Shown one piece after another: positions 19,765-28,006 of a stretch of 64,000 nucleotides of DNA. Origin of the DNA: Streptomyces sp. CG 926. Its GTDB lineage: Bacteria; Actinomycetota; Actinomycetes; Streptomycetales; Streptomycetaceae. The stretch's first letter is position 1; each line of letters starts with the position of its first letter. The DNA lies in assembly GCF_003148825.1 (NCBI RefSeq), contig NZ_QGGZ01000007.1:124001-188000 (forward strand), in the 5' to 3' direction. The notes under the pieces are model-generated. The model was not told where the DNA came from, made no database searches, and saw nothing but the letters and a program-made list of their open reading frames with translations. Both the position numbers and the translations under genes were made by a program.

Positions 19765-20265
19765 ATGTCCAGCGAATACGCCAAACAGCTCGGGGCCAAG
19801 CTCCGCGCCATCCGCACCCAGCAGGGCCTTTCCCTCCACGGTGTCGAGGAGAAGTCCCAGGGTCGGTGGAAGGCCGTGGTGGTCGGTTCCTACGAGCGCG
19901 GGGACCGCGCCGTGACCGTCCAGCGTCTTGCCGAGCTGGCGGACTTCTACGGGGTTCCGGTGCAGGAGCTGCTGCCGGGTACGACTCCCGGTGGGGCCGC
20001 CGAGCCGCCGCCGAAGCTGCGTCTCGACCTGGAGCGCCTGGCGGGCGTCCCGGCCGAGAAGGCGGGCCCGCTGCAGCGTTACGCGGCGACGATCCAGAGC
20101 CAGCGTGGCGACTACAACGGCAAGGTGCTGTCGATCCGCCAGGACGACCTGCGCACCCTGGCCGTCATCTACGACCAGTCCCCCTCGGTCCTGACCGAAC
20201 AGCTGATCAGCTGGGGCGTGCTGGACGCGGACGCGCGTCGCGCGGTGGCGCACGAGGAACTCTGA
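19765..20265 (+). CDS. bldD: Developmental master repressor BldD
   Basis: 166 aa from the ATG at 19765, behind GGGAG. The N-terminal HTH (about 8-70, YAKQLGAKLRAIRTQQGLSL) binds DNA. The C-terminal domain carries the c-di-GMP signature RGD (114-116), eight residues, RQDD (125-128). Tetrameric c-di-GMP clamps two BldD subunits, and the dimer represses sporulation genes during vegetative growth. All motif residues are intact. It is divergent from the pyr operon and followed by a very strong terminator. Confidence 0.97.
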   Translation: MSSEYAKQLGAKLRAIRTQQGLSLHGVEEKSQGRWKAVVVGSYERGDRAVTVQRLAELADFYGVPVQELLPGTTPGGAAEPPPKLRLDLERLAGVPAEKAGPLQRYAATIQSQRGDYNGKVLSIRQDDLRTLAVIYDQSPSVLTEQLISWGVLDADARRAVAHEEL

Positions 20266-20295
20266 CCCTCGGGCTTCGGACCAGCAGAAACGTTT

Positions 20296-20344
20296 ACCGG
20301 CGGGCGCCGGACCCTTGCGGGGGTCCGGCGCCCGCCGGTTTTTT
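20296..20344 (+). terminator. bldD terminator
   Basis: A perfect 18-bp stem (20296-20313 with 20322-20339), 8-base loop, followed by a run of six T. It is a textbook intrinsic terminator, unusual here for having a U-tract. Confidence 0.92.
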
Positions 20345-20387
20345 CGTTCCCGGACCCGCCGTCACCCGCGCTCCGCTCCCCCGCACC

Positions 20388-20433
20388 CATACGGAAGGGC
20401 CCGCGACACGTACGTCGCGGGCCCTTCCGTATG
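20388..20433 (-). terminator. nusB terminator
   Basis: A perfect 20-bp stem (20388-20407 with 20414-20433), 6-base loop, 25 bp past the nusB stop codon. With the bldD terminator it insulates two convergent units. Confidence 0.85.
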
Positions 20434-20458
20434 GCGGTGCCGGCGCTGGGCCGTGCGG

Positions 20459-20893
20459 TCAGCTCTCGCTGCGTCGCAGGCTCGGCTTCAGGTCCTTGAA
20501 GCGGGCCAGGAGCCCGTTCACGAATGCCGGGGAGTCGTCCGTGGAGAACTCCTTGGCCAGCTGGACGGCCTCGTCGATGGCCACGGCGTCCGGGGTGTCG
20601 TCCACCCAGATCAGCTCGTAGGCACCGAGCCGCAGGATGTTCCGGTCCGCGACCGGCATGCGGTCGAGGTCCCAGTCCACGGCGTAGGTGATGATCAGAT
20701 CGTCGATGCGGTTCACCTTGTCGGCGTAACCCTCGACGAGATCCATCGTGAAGGCGCTGACCGGCGGCTGCCGGTCGTCCGACCTCGCGTGACGGATCCA
20801 GTCCGCGAGGACCTCGCGCACGGGCACGTCGCGCTGGTCGGCCTCGAAGAGGATCTGGAAGGCGCGCTTGCGCGCATTGCTCCGAGCAGCCAC
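20459..20893 (-). CDS. nusB: Transcription antitermination factor NusB
   Basis: A 144-aa all-helical RNA-binding protein that, with S10 (NusE), binds boxA and promotes rRNA antitermination. Typical segments are ARKRAFQILFEADQRD at the N terminus, MPVADRNILRLGAYEL, and IDEAVQLAKEFSTDDSPAFVN. The start is GTG at 20891. It lies 3 bp after efp and ends the long leftward block. Confidence 0.96.
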   Translation of the reverse strand: MAARSNARKRAFQILFEADQRDVPVREVLADWIRHARSDDRQPPVSAFTMDLVEGYADKVNRIDDLIITYAVDWDLDRMPVADRNILRLGAYELIWVDDTPDAVAIDEAVQLAKEFSTDDSPAFVNGLLARFKDLKPSLRRSES

Positions 20894-20896
20894 GGG

Positions 20897-21466
20897 TTAG
20901 TTGCCGCTCTTCCGGCCGAGGTAGTCGCTGGTGCGGGTGTCGACCTTGACCGTCTCGCCGGTGGTGACGAAGAGCGGGACCTGGATCTCGTAGCCGGTCT
21001 CCAGCGTGGCCGGCTTGGTGCCACCGGTGGAGCGGTCGCCCTGGACGCCCGGGTCGGTGTGCTCGATCTTGAGCTCGACCGCGGCCGGGAGCTCCACGTA
21101 GAGCACCTCGCCCTCGTGCTGGGCGACGGAGGCGGTGAAGCCCTCGATCAGGAAGTTGGCGGCGTCGCCGACGGCCTTCTTGTCCACCATCAGCTGGTCG
21201 AAGGTGGACATGTCCATGAAGACGAAGTAGTCGCCGTCCATGTAAGAGAACTGCATGTCACGGCGGTCGATGGTGGCCGTCTCGACCTTCGTGCCGGCGT
21301 TGAACGTCTTGTCGACGACCTTGCCGGACATCACGCTCTTCAGCTTGGTACGCACGAAGGCCGGGCCCTTGCCGGGCTTGACGTGCTGGAACTCGACGAC
21401 GGACCAGAGCTGGCCCCCGTCGAGCTTCAGCACCATGCCGTTCTTGAGGTCGTTCGTGGAAGCCAC
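20897..21466 (-). CDS. efp: Elongation factor P
   Basis: A 189-aa, three-domain EF-P that rescues ribosomes stalled on polyproline. The tip of domain I reads K-P-G-K33-G-P, the PGKGP loop form that in actinobacteria has been reported to work without lysine modification; no epmA or epmB is nearby. Translation of the window's very proline-rich proteins (mltG, relA, the P-loop ATPase) would plausibly depend on it. Confidence 0.97.
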   Translation of the reverse strand: MASTNDLKNGMVLKLDGGQLWSVVEFQHVKPGKGPAFVRTKLKSVMSGKVVDKTFNAGTKVETATIDRRDMQFSYMDGDYFVFMDMSTFDQLMVDKKAVGDAANFLIEGFTASVAQHEGEVLYVELPAAVELKIEHTDPGVQGDRSTGGTKPATLETGYEIQVPLFVTTGETVKVDTRTSDYLGRKSGN

Positions 21467-21525
21467 GGTTGCGGAATCTCCTGCACTGGAAGACCACGGG
21501 CGCGCGCACAGCCCGGCAGAGCCGA

Positions 21526-22632
21526 CTAGAGCGCGAGCAGTTCCTTGGTCGTAATGGTGAGTAGCTCGGGACCGCCGTCCGCCTCGGGGCGCACGACGAG
21601 CGTGTCATCGATCCGGACACCTCCCCGGCCCGGGAGGTGAACCCCCGGTTCGACGGTGACCGGCACGCAAGCGTCCAGTTTACCCATTGCCGTAGGTGCA
21701 AGCTGCGGGTCCTCGTCGATTTCGAGGCCCACACCGTGTCCGGTCCACGGAGCGAGGGCTTCCGAGTGGCCCGCGGAGTCCAGGACGGAGCGCGCGGCAC
21801 GGTCCACGTCCCGATACGCGGCCCCGGGCAGCAGGGCTTCGCGCCCGGCCCGCTGGGCGGTGAAGACGAGGTCGTACAGCTCGATCTGCCAGTCGGCCGG
21901 GCTGGTGCCGATCACGAAGGTCCGGCCGATCTCGCACCGGTAGCCGCGGTAGTTGGCGCCCAGGCAGACCGTGAGGAAGTCGCCCTCCTCCACCCGGCGG
22001 TCGGAGGGCCGGTGCCGGGAGCGACCGGAGTGCGGGCCGGTGCCGACGGAGGTCGGGAAGGCCGGGCCGTCGGCGCCGTGGTCGACCAGCCGGCGCTCCA
22101 GCTCCAGGGCGAGGTGCCGCTCGGTACGGCCGACCAGGATGGACTCCAGCAGCTCGCCGAGGGCCTGGTCGGCGATCTCCGCGGCGATCCGCAGGCAGGC
22201 GATCTCCTCCTCGTCCTTGACGAGGCGCTGCTGCTCCACGGCCGTGCCGAGGTCCGCGAGGCGCAGTTTGGGCGCGACGGAGCGCAGGGCCCGGTGCCGG
22301 GCGACGGTGAGGTGGTGTTCCTCCACCGCGAGCGAGTCGGCCCGTAGGGAGGCGGTCAGATCGGCGGCGGCGACGGCCGGGTCCCCGCCGGGGCTGCCCA
22401 GGACGGCGGCGTTCAGGTGCTCGTCGAGACGGCCCTCGTCGGCCTCGCCGGTGGGCGCTCCCGCGCAGAAGAGCATGTCCTCGGAGGGGCCGACGAGCAG
22501 CACCGCGCCGAGCGGGGACGCCCCGGAGAGGTAGCGCACGTTCGCCGGACGCGTGATCAGTGCGGCGGCGTTCCCCGCGGCGGCGCATCGGTCGCGAAGC
22601 AGGTCCCGGCGGGCGGCGTACACGTCTGACAT
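21526..22632 (-). CDS. M24 (prolidase/aminopeptidase P) family protein with altered metal ligands
   Basis: 368 aa from the ATG at 22630-22632. The N-terminal creatinase-like domain (about 5-125) precedes a pita-bread domain. The fold signatures are clear (GDFLTVCLGANYRGYRCEIG, GHGVGLEIDEDP, VTVEPGVHLPGRGGVRIDD). The usual five metal ligands D-D-H-E-E read C223, E234, H299, E328, D342, so both aspartates and the last glutamate are substituted. The normal second histidine (HExP) is D306. It lies between a P-loop ATPase gene and efp, a common place for pepQ. It may be a divergent peptidase or a non-catalytic relative. Confidence 0.85.
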   Translation of the reverse strand: MSDVYAARRDLLRDRCAAAGNAAALITRPANVRYLSGASPLGAVLLVGPSEDMLFCAGAPTGEADEGRLDEHLNAAVLGSPGGDPAVAAADLTASLRADSLAVEEHHLTVARHRALRSVAPKLRLADLGTAVEQQRLVKDEEEIACLRIAAEIADQALGELLESILVGRTERHLALELERRLVDHGADGPAFPTSVGTGPHSGRSRHRPSDRRVEEGDFLTVCLGANYRGYRCEIGRTFVIGTSPADWQIELYDLVFTAQRAGREALLPGAAYRDVDRAARSVLDSAGHSEALAPWTGHGVGLEIDEDPQLAPTAMGKLDACVPVTVEPGVHLPGRGGVRIDDTLVVRPEADGGPELLTITTKELLAL

Positions 22633-22697
22633 GTCTTCGAGCGTACGAGCGCCCCGCCGATCCGGCCCGGCGAGCGCGTCCGGACGGGCCCCGGGGA

Positions 22698-23528
22698 CTA
22701 CTGCCCGGGCCGGCCGCCAGGGGCGGACAGGGCGCGGGCCAGGGCCTCGTCGAGGGCACGGGCGGTGCCCTCCACGTCGAGGTGGGAGTTGTCGATGATC
22801 GGCAGTCCGGAGCCGTACCAGCCGGCCATCCGGCCGTGGATCCGTGCCACTTCCTCGTCCGAGAGCCGACGGTTGCCGGCGCGCTCGGCGTTGCGCTCCA
22901 GGACGATCTCCAGGCCGGGCAGGAGCACGACGGGCAGCAGGTTCGGCCCCACGTGTCGCTTCCAGCCGCCCAGCCCGACCACGGGCCGGTCGGGGAAGAC
23001 GGCGTCGTCCAGGATGCAGGAGATGCCGTTCGCCAGGTAGTTGCGGGCGGCGAAGCCGCAGGTGCGGCGGGCCAGCCGGTACTGGGCCTCGGAGTGCTCG
23101 TTCCAGCCCGCCTGGGGGTCCGCGAAGCCGGAGCAGACCCACTCGCGGACGTCGTCCAGGCTGACGTGGGCGGTCGGGACGGGCCGGCTGCCGGCCCAGT
23201 GCCGGGCGACGGTGGTCTTGCCGGCGCCGGCCGGGCCGATCAGCAGGACGGCGAGGACGGCCCCACCGGTACCCGGCACCGCGGGAGGCAGCGGGATGTG
23301 CCCGGTGGCCTCCGGCACGGCGGGCACCGGCTGCGAGGGATACGACGGCTGCTGATGGGGCTGGTGGGGCGGCTGAGGCGGAGACTGCGGCGGGGGTGAA
23401 CCCGGCCAACCGTGCGCCGGGGGTATCGGCGGCTGCGGGGGCGCCGATGGGCGCGGTCCCGGCTGCCACGGGCCCGCGCCCCCACCCCCCACTGCGTGCT
23501 GCATCCGCTGCCACTCCGTCTCGTTCAA
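22698..23528 (-). CDS. P-loop ATPase/kinase-like protein with proline-rich N-terminus
   Basis: 276 aa from the TTG at 23526-23528. An ATG eight codons in (23502-23504), behind GGAG, is a good alternative. Residues 15-90 are a Pro/Gln-rich disordered region. The C-terminal domain is an AAA_33/zeta-like kinase fold: Walker A GPAGAGKT (98-105), HVSLDDVREWV after it, ILDDAVFP as a Walker B-like strand, then VVLLPGLEIVLERNAERAGN. Such domains phosphorylate small molecules or RNA ends; the substrate cannot be told. It lies between aroQ and the M24-like gene. Confidence 0.82.
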   Translation of the reverse strand: MNETEWQRMQHAVGGGGAGPWQPGPRPSAPPQPPIPPAHGWPGSPPPQSPPQPPHQPHQQPSYPSQPVPAVPEATGHIPLPPAVPGTGGAVLAVLLIGPAGAGKTTVARHWAGSRPVPTAHVSLDDVREWVCSGFADPQAGWNEHSEAQYRLARRTCGFAARNYLANGISCILDDAVFPDRPVVGLGGWKRHVGPNLLPVVLLPGLEIVLERNAERAGNRRLSDEEVARIHGRMAGWYGSGLPIIDNSHLDVEGTARALDEALARALSAPGGRPGQ

Positions 23529-23595
23529 GCGACTGATGCGAGAACGTTATATGACTGCCGGGGCCCGACCGTCCACCAGCGCCGTCAGCAGAGTG

Positions 23596-24036
23596 TCAGG
23601 CGGAGATCTCGTCCGCCAGTGCGCGCAGCGCCAGCCGGTACGAACCGATCCCGAAGCCCGCCACCGTCCCGGTCGCCACCGGCGCGATGACCGAGGTGTG
23701 GCGGAATTCCTCGCGGGCGTACGGGTTCGAGATGTGCACCTCGATCAGCGGCGCCGTGCGCTGCGCGGCCGCGTCCCGCATGCCGTACGAGTAGTGGGTG
23801 AAGGCCCCCGGGTTGATGACCACGGGGATCTTCCCGTCCGCCGCCTCGTGCAGCCAGCGGATCAGCTCGCCCTCGTCGTTGGTCTCGCGGACCTCGACGT
23901 CGAAGCCGAGCTCCTCGCCCAGCGAACGGCAGCTTTCCACCAGCCCCGCGTACGAGGTGGCCCCGTACACATCGGGCTCGCGCGAGCCGAGCCGGCCCAG
24001 GTTCGGGCCGTTCAGCACGAGGACGGGCCGGCTCAC
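23596..24036 (-). CDS. aroQ: 3-dehydroquinate dehydratase, type II
   Basis: A 146-aa enzyme for step 3 of the shikimate pathway. Type II features are visible: VLNGPNLGRLGSREPDVYG with the catalytic Tyr loop, INPGAFTHYSYGMRDA, and EVHISNPYAREEFRH with the catalytic His. The GTG start overlaps the aroB stop (GTGA). It is the last aro gene of the cluster aroC-aroK-aroB-aroQ. Confidence 0.96.
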   Translation of the reverse strand: MSRPVLVLNGPNLGRLGSREPDVYGATSYAGLVESCRSLGEELGFDVEVRETNDEGELIRWLHEAADGKIPVVINPGAFTHYSYGMRDAAAQRTAPLIEVHISNPYAREEFRHTSVIAPVATGTVAGFGIGSYRLALRALADEISA

Positions 24037-25124
24037 GCCGACACCTCACCGTAGGCGGCGACCAGGTGCGCCGGGTCGGGACCCTCCAGGACGGTCGGCT
24101 TGGCCAGCCCGTCGAGGACGATGAAGCGCAGCAGGTTGCCACGGGACTTCTTGTCGACCTGCATGGTCTGGAGCAGCTTGGACCACTGGTCGCCCCGGTA
24201 GGTCAGCGGCAGCCCGACCGAGGCGAGGACCGCCTTGTGCCGGTCGGCCGTCGCGTCGTCGAGCCGGCCCGCGAGGCGGCCGAGCTCGGCGGCGAAGACC
24301 ATGCCGACGGACACGGCCGCGCCGTGCCGCCACTTGTAGCGCTCGTTCTTCTCGATGGCGTGCGCGAGGGTGTGGCCGTAGTTGAGGATCTCGCGGAGTC
24401 CCGACTCCTTGAGGTCGCTGGAGACCACGTCGGCCTTGACCTGGATGGAGCGCACGATGAGCTCGGCGGTGTGCGGGCCCTCGGGCGTACGGGCCGCCGC
24501 CGGGTCCTCCTCGATCAGGTCGAGGATCACCGGGTCGGAGATGAACCCGGCCTTGATGACCTCGGCGAGGCCGCTGACGTAGTCGTTGACCGGCAGCGAG
24601 TCGAGGGCCGCGAGGTCGCAGAGCACACCGGCCGGCGGGTGGAAGGCCCCCACGAGGTTCTTGCCCTCGGCGGTGTTGATGCCGGTCTTGCCGCCGACGG
24701 CCGCGTCCACCATCGCGAGGACGGTGGTCGGTACGGCGACCCAGCGCACCCCGCGCAGCCAGCTCGCCGCGACGAAGCCCGCCAGGTCGGTGGTGGCTCC
24801 CCCGCCGACCCCGACGATCACATCGGTGCGGGTGAAACCGGACTGGCCCAGCGCCTTCCAGCAGTAGGCGGCCACCTCGACCGTCTTGGCCTCCTCGGCG
24901 TTCGGCACCTGGATGGCGACCGCCTCGTAGCCCTGCTCGGCCAGGTCGTCGCGCAGCGCCTCACCGGTCGAGGCCAGCGCCTCGGGGTGGATCACGGCGA
25001 CCCGCTGGGCCTTGGTACCGATCAGGGAGCCGAGCTCGCCGAGCAGCTGCCGTCCGACCAGCACGTCGTACGCGTCGTGTCCGGCGCTCGCGCCGACGTG
25101 GATCCGCGTCACCTGGTCTGTCAT
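24033..25124 (-). CDS. aroB: 3-dehydroquinate synthase
   Basis: 363 aa from the ATG at 25122-25124. It converts DAHP to 3-dehydroquinate using NAD and a divalent metal. NAD-binding GVGGGATTDLAGFVAA and VPTTVLAMVDAAVGGKTGIN are present. Metal ligands are in GLAEVIKAGFI, NYGHTLAHAIE and WRHGAAVSVGMVFA. It overlaps aroK (ATGA) and aroQ (GTGA). Confidence 0.97.
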   Translation of the reverse strand: MTDQVTRIHVGASAGHDAYDVLVGRQLLGELGSLIGTKAQRVAVIHPEALASTGEALRDDLAEQGYEAVAIQVPNAEEAKTVEVAAYCWKALGQSGFTRTDVIVGVGGGATTDLAGFVAASWLRGVRWVAVPTTVLAMVDAAVGGKTGINTAEGKNLVGAFHPPAGVLCDLAALDSLPVNDYVSGLAEVIKAGFISDPVILDLIEEDPAAARTPEGPHTAELIVRSIQVKADVVSSDLKESGLREILNYGHTLAHAIEKNERYKWRHGAAVSVGMVFAAELGRLAGRLDDATADRHKAVLASVGLPLTYRGDQWSKLLQTMQVDKKSRGNLLRFIVLDGLAKPTVLEGPDPAHLVAAYGEVSA

Positions 25125-25639
25125 ACGTCCTTCAACTCCAGAGCGTCGAGGACCGCCTGGGCGACCTCTTCGGGGGTGCGGTCGTCGGTGGCCACCACGA
25201 CACGCGCGACTTCGGTGTACAGGGGGCGCCGCGCGTCCATCAGCTCGCGCCACTGGCGGCGCGGGTTGACGGCGAGCAGCGGGCGCGCGGCGCCGAGGCC
25301 GACGCGCCGTACGGCTTCTTCGACGTCCATCGACAGGTAGGCGACGGGCAGGCCGGCCAGGAGGTCGCGGGTGCCCTCGTCGAGGACGGCGCCGCCGCCG
25401 AGGGCGAGGACTCCGGTGTGCCCGGCGACGGCGGCGGCGACCGCCTGCCGTTCCAGGTCACGGAAGTACGGCTCGCCCTCGTCGACGAAGATGTCGGAGA
25501 TCTCCCGGCCCTGGGCCGCGACGATGTCGGCGTCCGTGTCCCGGTAGGCGACGCCGAGCCGCTCGGCGAGCAGCGCTCCCACCGTGGATTTGCCGGACCC
25601 CATCGGGCCGACGAGGACGACGAGCGGTCCGGCCGTCAC
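25121..25639 (-). CDS. aroK: Shikimate kinase
   Basis: A 172-aa NMP-kinase fold. The P-loop is GPMGSGKS (11-18), shikimate binding involves DTDADIV and FVDEGEPYFRDLE, and GGGAVLDEGTR and the lid arginine region RPLLAVNPRRQW follow. The GTG start overlaps the aroC stop (GTGA). Confidence 0.97.
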   Translation of the reverse strand: MTAGPLVVLVGPMGSGKSTVGALLAERLGVAYRDTDADIVAAQGREISDIFVDEGEPYFRDLERQAVAAAVAGHTGVLALGGGAVLDEGTRDLLAGLPVAYLSMDVEEAVRRVGLGAARPLLAVNPRRQWRELMDARRPLYTEVARVVVATDDRTPEEVAQAVLDALELKDV

Positions 25640-26820
25640 CGGATCTGCAGGTTGTCGAGGTACGAACGGACGTTGCGACGGGTCTCGGGCACCGAGTCAC
25701 CGCCGAACTTCTCCACGACCGCGTCCGCAAGCACCAGGGCGACCATCGCCTCGGCGACGATGCCGGCCGCCGGCACGGCACACACGTCGGAACGCTGGTG
25801 GTGGGCCACCGTCGCCTCACCCGTCGCCACGTCCACCGTCGCGAGCGCCTTCGGCACCGTCGCGATCGGCTTCATCGCCGCACGGACCCGCAACAGCTCA
25901 CCCGTGGTCAGACCACCCTCCGTGCCACCCGAACGCCCCGAGGTGCGCTTGAGGCCCTCGGGGGTGGAGACGATCTCGTCGTGCGCCTTGGAACCGGGCA
26001 CGCGGGCGAGGTCGAAACCGTCGCCGACCTCGACGCCCTTGATCGCCTGGATGCCCATGAGGGCGGCGGCCAGGCGTGCGTCGAGTCGACGGTCCCAGTG
26101 GACGTGCGAGCCGAGACCGACCGGAACCCCGTAGGCCAGCACCTCGACGACGCCGCCGAGGGTGTCGCCGTCCTTGTGGGCCTGGTCGATCTCCGCGACC
26201 ATCGCCTTGCTCGCGTCCGCGTCCAGGCAACGCACCGGGTCGGCGTCCAGCTTCTCCACATCGGCGGGGGTCGGGTAGACGCCGTACGGGGCCTTGGCCG
26301 AGGCCAGTTCCACCACGTGCGAGACGATCTCGATCCCCGCGACCTCCTTGATGAAGGACCGGGCGACCGCACCGAGCGCCACACGGGCGGCCGTCTCCCG
26401 AGCACTGGCGCGCTCCAGGATCGGCCGGGCCTCGGAGAACCCGTACTTCTGCATCCCCGCCAGGTCCGCGTGACCCGGACGCGGACGCGTCAGCGCCGCG
26501 TTACGACCGGTCTCCTTCAACAGCGAGGGATCGACCGGATCGGCCGACATCACCGTCTCCCACTTCGGCCACTCCGTGTTGCCGATCATGACCGCGATCG
26601 GCGAACCCTGCGACAACCCGTGCCGGACACCACCCAGGAAGGTGATCTCGTCCTGCTCGAACTTCATCCGGGCACCGCGGCCGTAACCGAGCCGGCGCCG
26701 GGCCAAGTGGTCGGCCACCAGCTCGGTGGTGACGGGGACGCCGGCGGGAAGGCCCTCCAACGTCGCCACCAGTGCCGGTCCGTGGGACTCCCCGGCGGTC
26801 AGCCAACGCAACCTGCTCAA
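25636..26820 (-). CDS. aroC: Chorismate synthase
   Basis: A 394-aa FMN-dependent enzyme making chorismate. The start is TTG at 26818-26820 (LSRLRWLTAGESHGPAL), with GAGGAG five bases upstream; no ATG lies nearer. Signatures: AGESHGPAL, LGYGRGARMKFEQDE, RPRPGHADLAG, ERASARETAARVALGA, and HHQRSDVCAVPAAGIVAEAM. It heads the overlapping aroCKBQ set, which should give fixed expression of four shikimate enzymes. Confidence 0.97.
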   Translation of the reverse strand: MSRLRWLTAGESHGPALVATLEGLPAGVPVTTELVADHLARRRLGYGRGARMKFEQDEITFLGGVRHGLSQGSPIAVMIGNTEWPKWETVMSADPVDPSLLKETGRNAALTRPRPGHADLAGMQKYGFSEARPILERASARETAARVALGAVARSFIKEVAGIEIVSHVVELASAKAPYGVYPTPADVEKLDADPVRCLDADASKAMVAEIDQAHKDGDTLGGVVEVLAYGVPVGLGSHVHWDRRLDARLAAALMGIQAIKGVEVGDGFDLARVPGSKAHDEIVSTPEGLKRTSGRSGGTEGGLTTGELLRVRAAMKPIATVPKALATVDVATGEATVAHHQRSDVCAVPAAGIVAEAMVALVLADAVVEKFGGDSVPETRRNVRSYLDNLQIR

Positions 26821-26952
26821 CGATGCTCCTCATGCTCGCGCCTGGTACAGCGACGGCGCGATCGGGTGCGCGGCCCGGACCCGCCTGACCCGATCCTCCC
26901 ATGTCCGGAGGGGTTTATCGGGCCCCGGTCCAGCTGTCGGACGCCTGAGGCG

Positions 26953-27144
26953 TCAGCGGGACCGTCGGCCGCGCTCGCGCTGCCAGGTGATCCCGTACGA
27001 GAGGACGACGGAACCGAAGAGTCCGAGAATGAGCGCCTTGGCCCACAAGGGCAGGGTGCCGAACGCCACCCGGCCCATGCCGAAGAGGACGAACGGGAGA
27101 TCCCACTTCGACGCGAGTACCTGGTCCGTGCTGTTCCCGTCCAT
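26953..27144 (-). CDS. Small single-pass membrane protein
   Basis: A 63-aa protein between aroE and aroC, ATG at 27142-27144 behind GGGGGCGG. One or two hydrophobic segments (FVLFGMGRVAFGTL and ALILGLFGSVVLSYGITW) are followed by a very basic tail (QRERGRRSR), predicting a cytoplasmic C terminus. It has good third-position GC. I do not recognise a family; streptomycetes have, from memory, a small gene here. Confidence 0.7.
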   Translation of the reverse strand: MDGNSTDQVLASKWDLPFVLFGMGRVAFGTLPLWAKALILGLFGSVVLSYGITWQRERGRRSR

Positions 27145-27175
27145 GCCGCCCCCTGTGAATGCGCAGGTGGAAAGC

Positions 27176-28000
27176 CTAACGGGCGGCGAGCGCCCGCTCT
27201 CCCGCAGCCCTCATGGCGGCGAGCGGACCCGGGGTCCGGCCGGTCATCCGCTCCACCTGGAGCACGGCCTGGTGGACGAGGAGGTCGAGTCCGCCGACGA
27301 CCTGGCCGCCCTGCCGCGACCAGGCGGCGGCCAGCGCGGTCGGCCAGGGGTCGTAGAGGACGTCGAAGAGGGTGCCCGCCCCCTCGGGTACGGACGCCGC
27401 CAGGGCGTCGGTCGTACCGGCCGGGGTGGTGGCGATCACCAGCGGCGCGGACAGGGCCGCGGCCGCCTGCGACCAGTCGGCCGTGCGGACGGGCACGCCG
27501 AGCCGCTCGCCCCACTGCCTCATCTCGTCGGCGCGGGCCGCCGAGCGGACGTACGCCGTCACCTCGCCGGAGCAGATCCGCGCGAGCGCGGCGAGCGCCG
27601 AGGAGGCGGTGGCCCCGGCGCCGAGGACGGCGGCGGAGGCCACCTTCTCGACGCCGCGTTCGTGGAGCGCGGCGACGATGCCGGGGATGTCGGTGTTGTC
27701 TCCGAGGCGTCGTCCGTCCTCGGTGAACACGACCGTGTTGACCGTCTCGACGGAGGCGGCCGTGTCGCTGACGCCGTCCAGCAGCGGGATGATCGCCCGC
27801 TTGAGCGGCATGGTCAGGGACAGCCCGGCCCACTCGGGGCCGAGTCCTGCCACGAATTCCGGGAGCCCGGCCTCGTCGATCTCGAAGCGGTCGTACGACC
27901 AGTCGTCGAGGCCGAGCTCCTGATAAGCGGCGCGGTGCAGCACCGGCGAGAGCGAGTGCTCGATGGGTGAACCCAACACCGCGGCCCTTATGCGTGACAT
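27176..28000 (-). CDS. aroE: Shikimate dehydrogenase
   Basis: A 274-aa NADPH-dependent enzyme reducing dehydroshikimate. The shikimate site SPIEHSLSPVLH and catalytic-lysine region LSLTMPLKRAI are present. The Rossmann turn is VLGAGATASSALAAL, so it keeps GAGA rather than the commoner GAGGA, and the C-terminal GGLDLLVHQAVLQ is present. It begins 6 bp after mltG, so it belongs to the alaS-ruvX-mltG-aroE transcript, apart from the overlapping aroCKBQ set. Confidence 0.95.
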   Translation of the reverse strand: MSRIRAAVLGSPIEHSLSPVLHRAAYQELGLDDWSYDRFEIDEAGLPEFVAGLGPEWAGLSLTMPLKRAIIPLLDGVSDTAASVETVNTVVFTEDGRRLGDNTDIPGIVAALHERGVEKVASAAVLGAGATASSALAALARICSGEVTAYVRSAARADEMRQWGERLGVPVRTADWSQAAAALSAPLVIATTPAGTTDALAASVPEGAGTLFDVLYDPWPTALAAAWSRQGGQVVGGLDLLVHQAVLQVERMTGRTPGPLAAMRAAGERALAAR

Positions 28001-28006
28001 GTCCTG

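Noticed and set aside
21526..23514. Apparent fusion of the M24-like protein with about 290 upstream residues
   Set aside because: The upstream part is an alternate-frame reading of the P-loop ATPase gene. The ATG at 22630 with a family-like N terminus is the real start.
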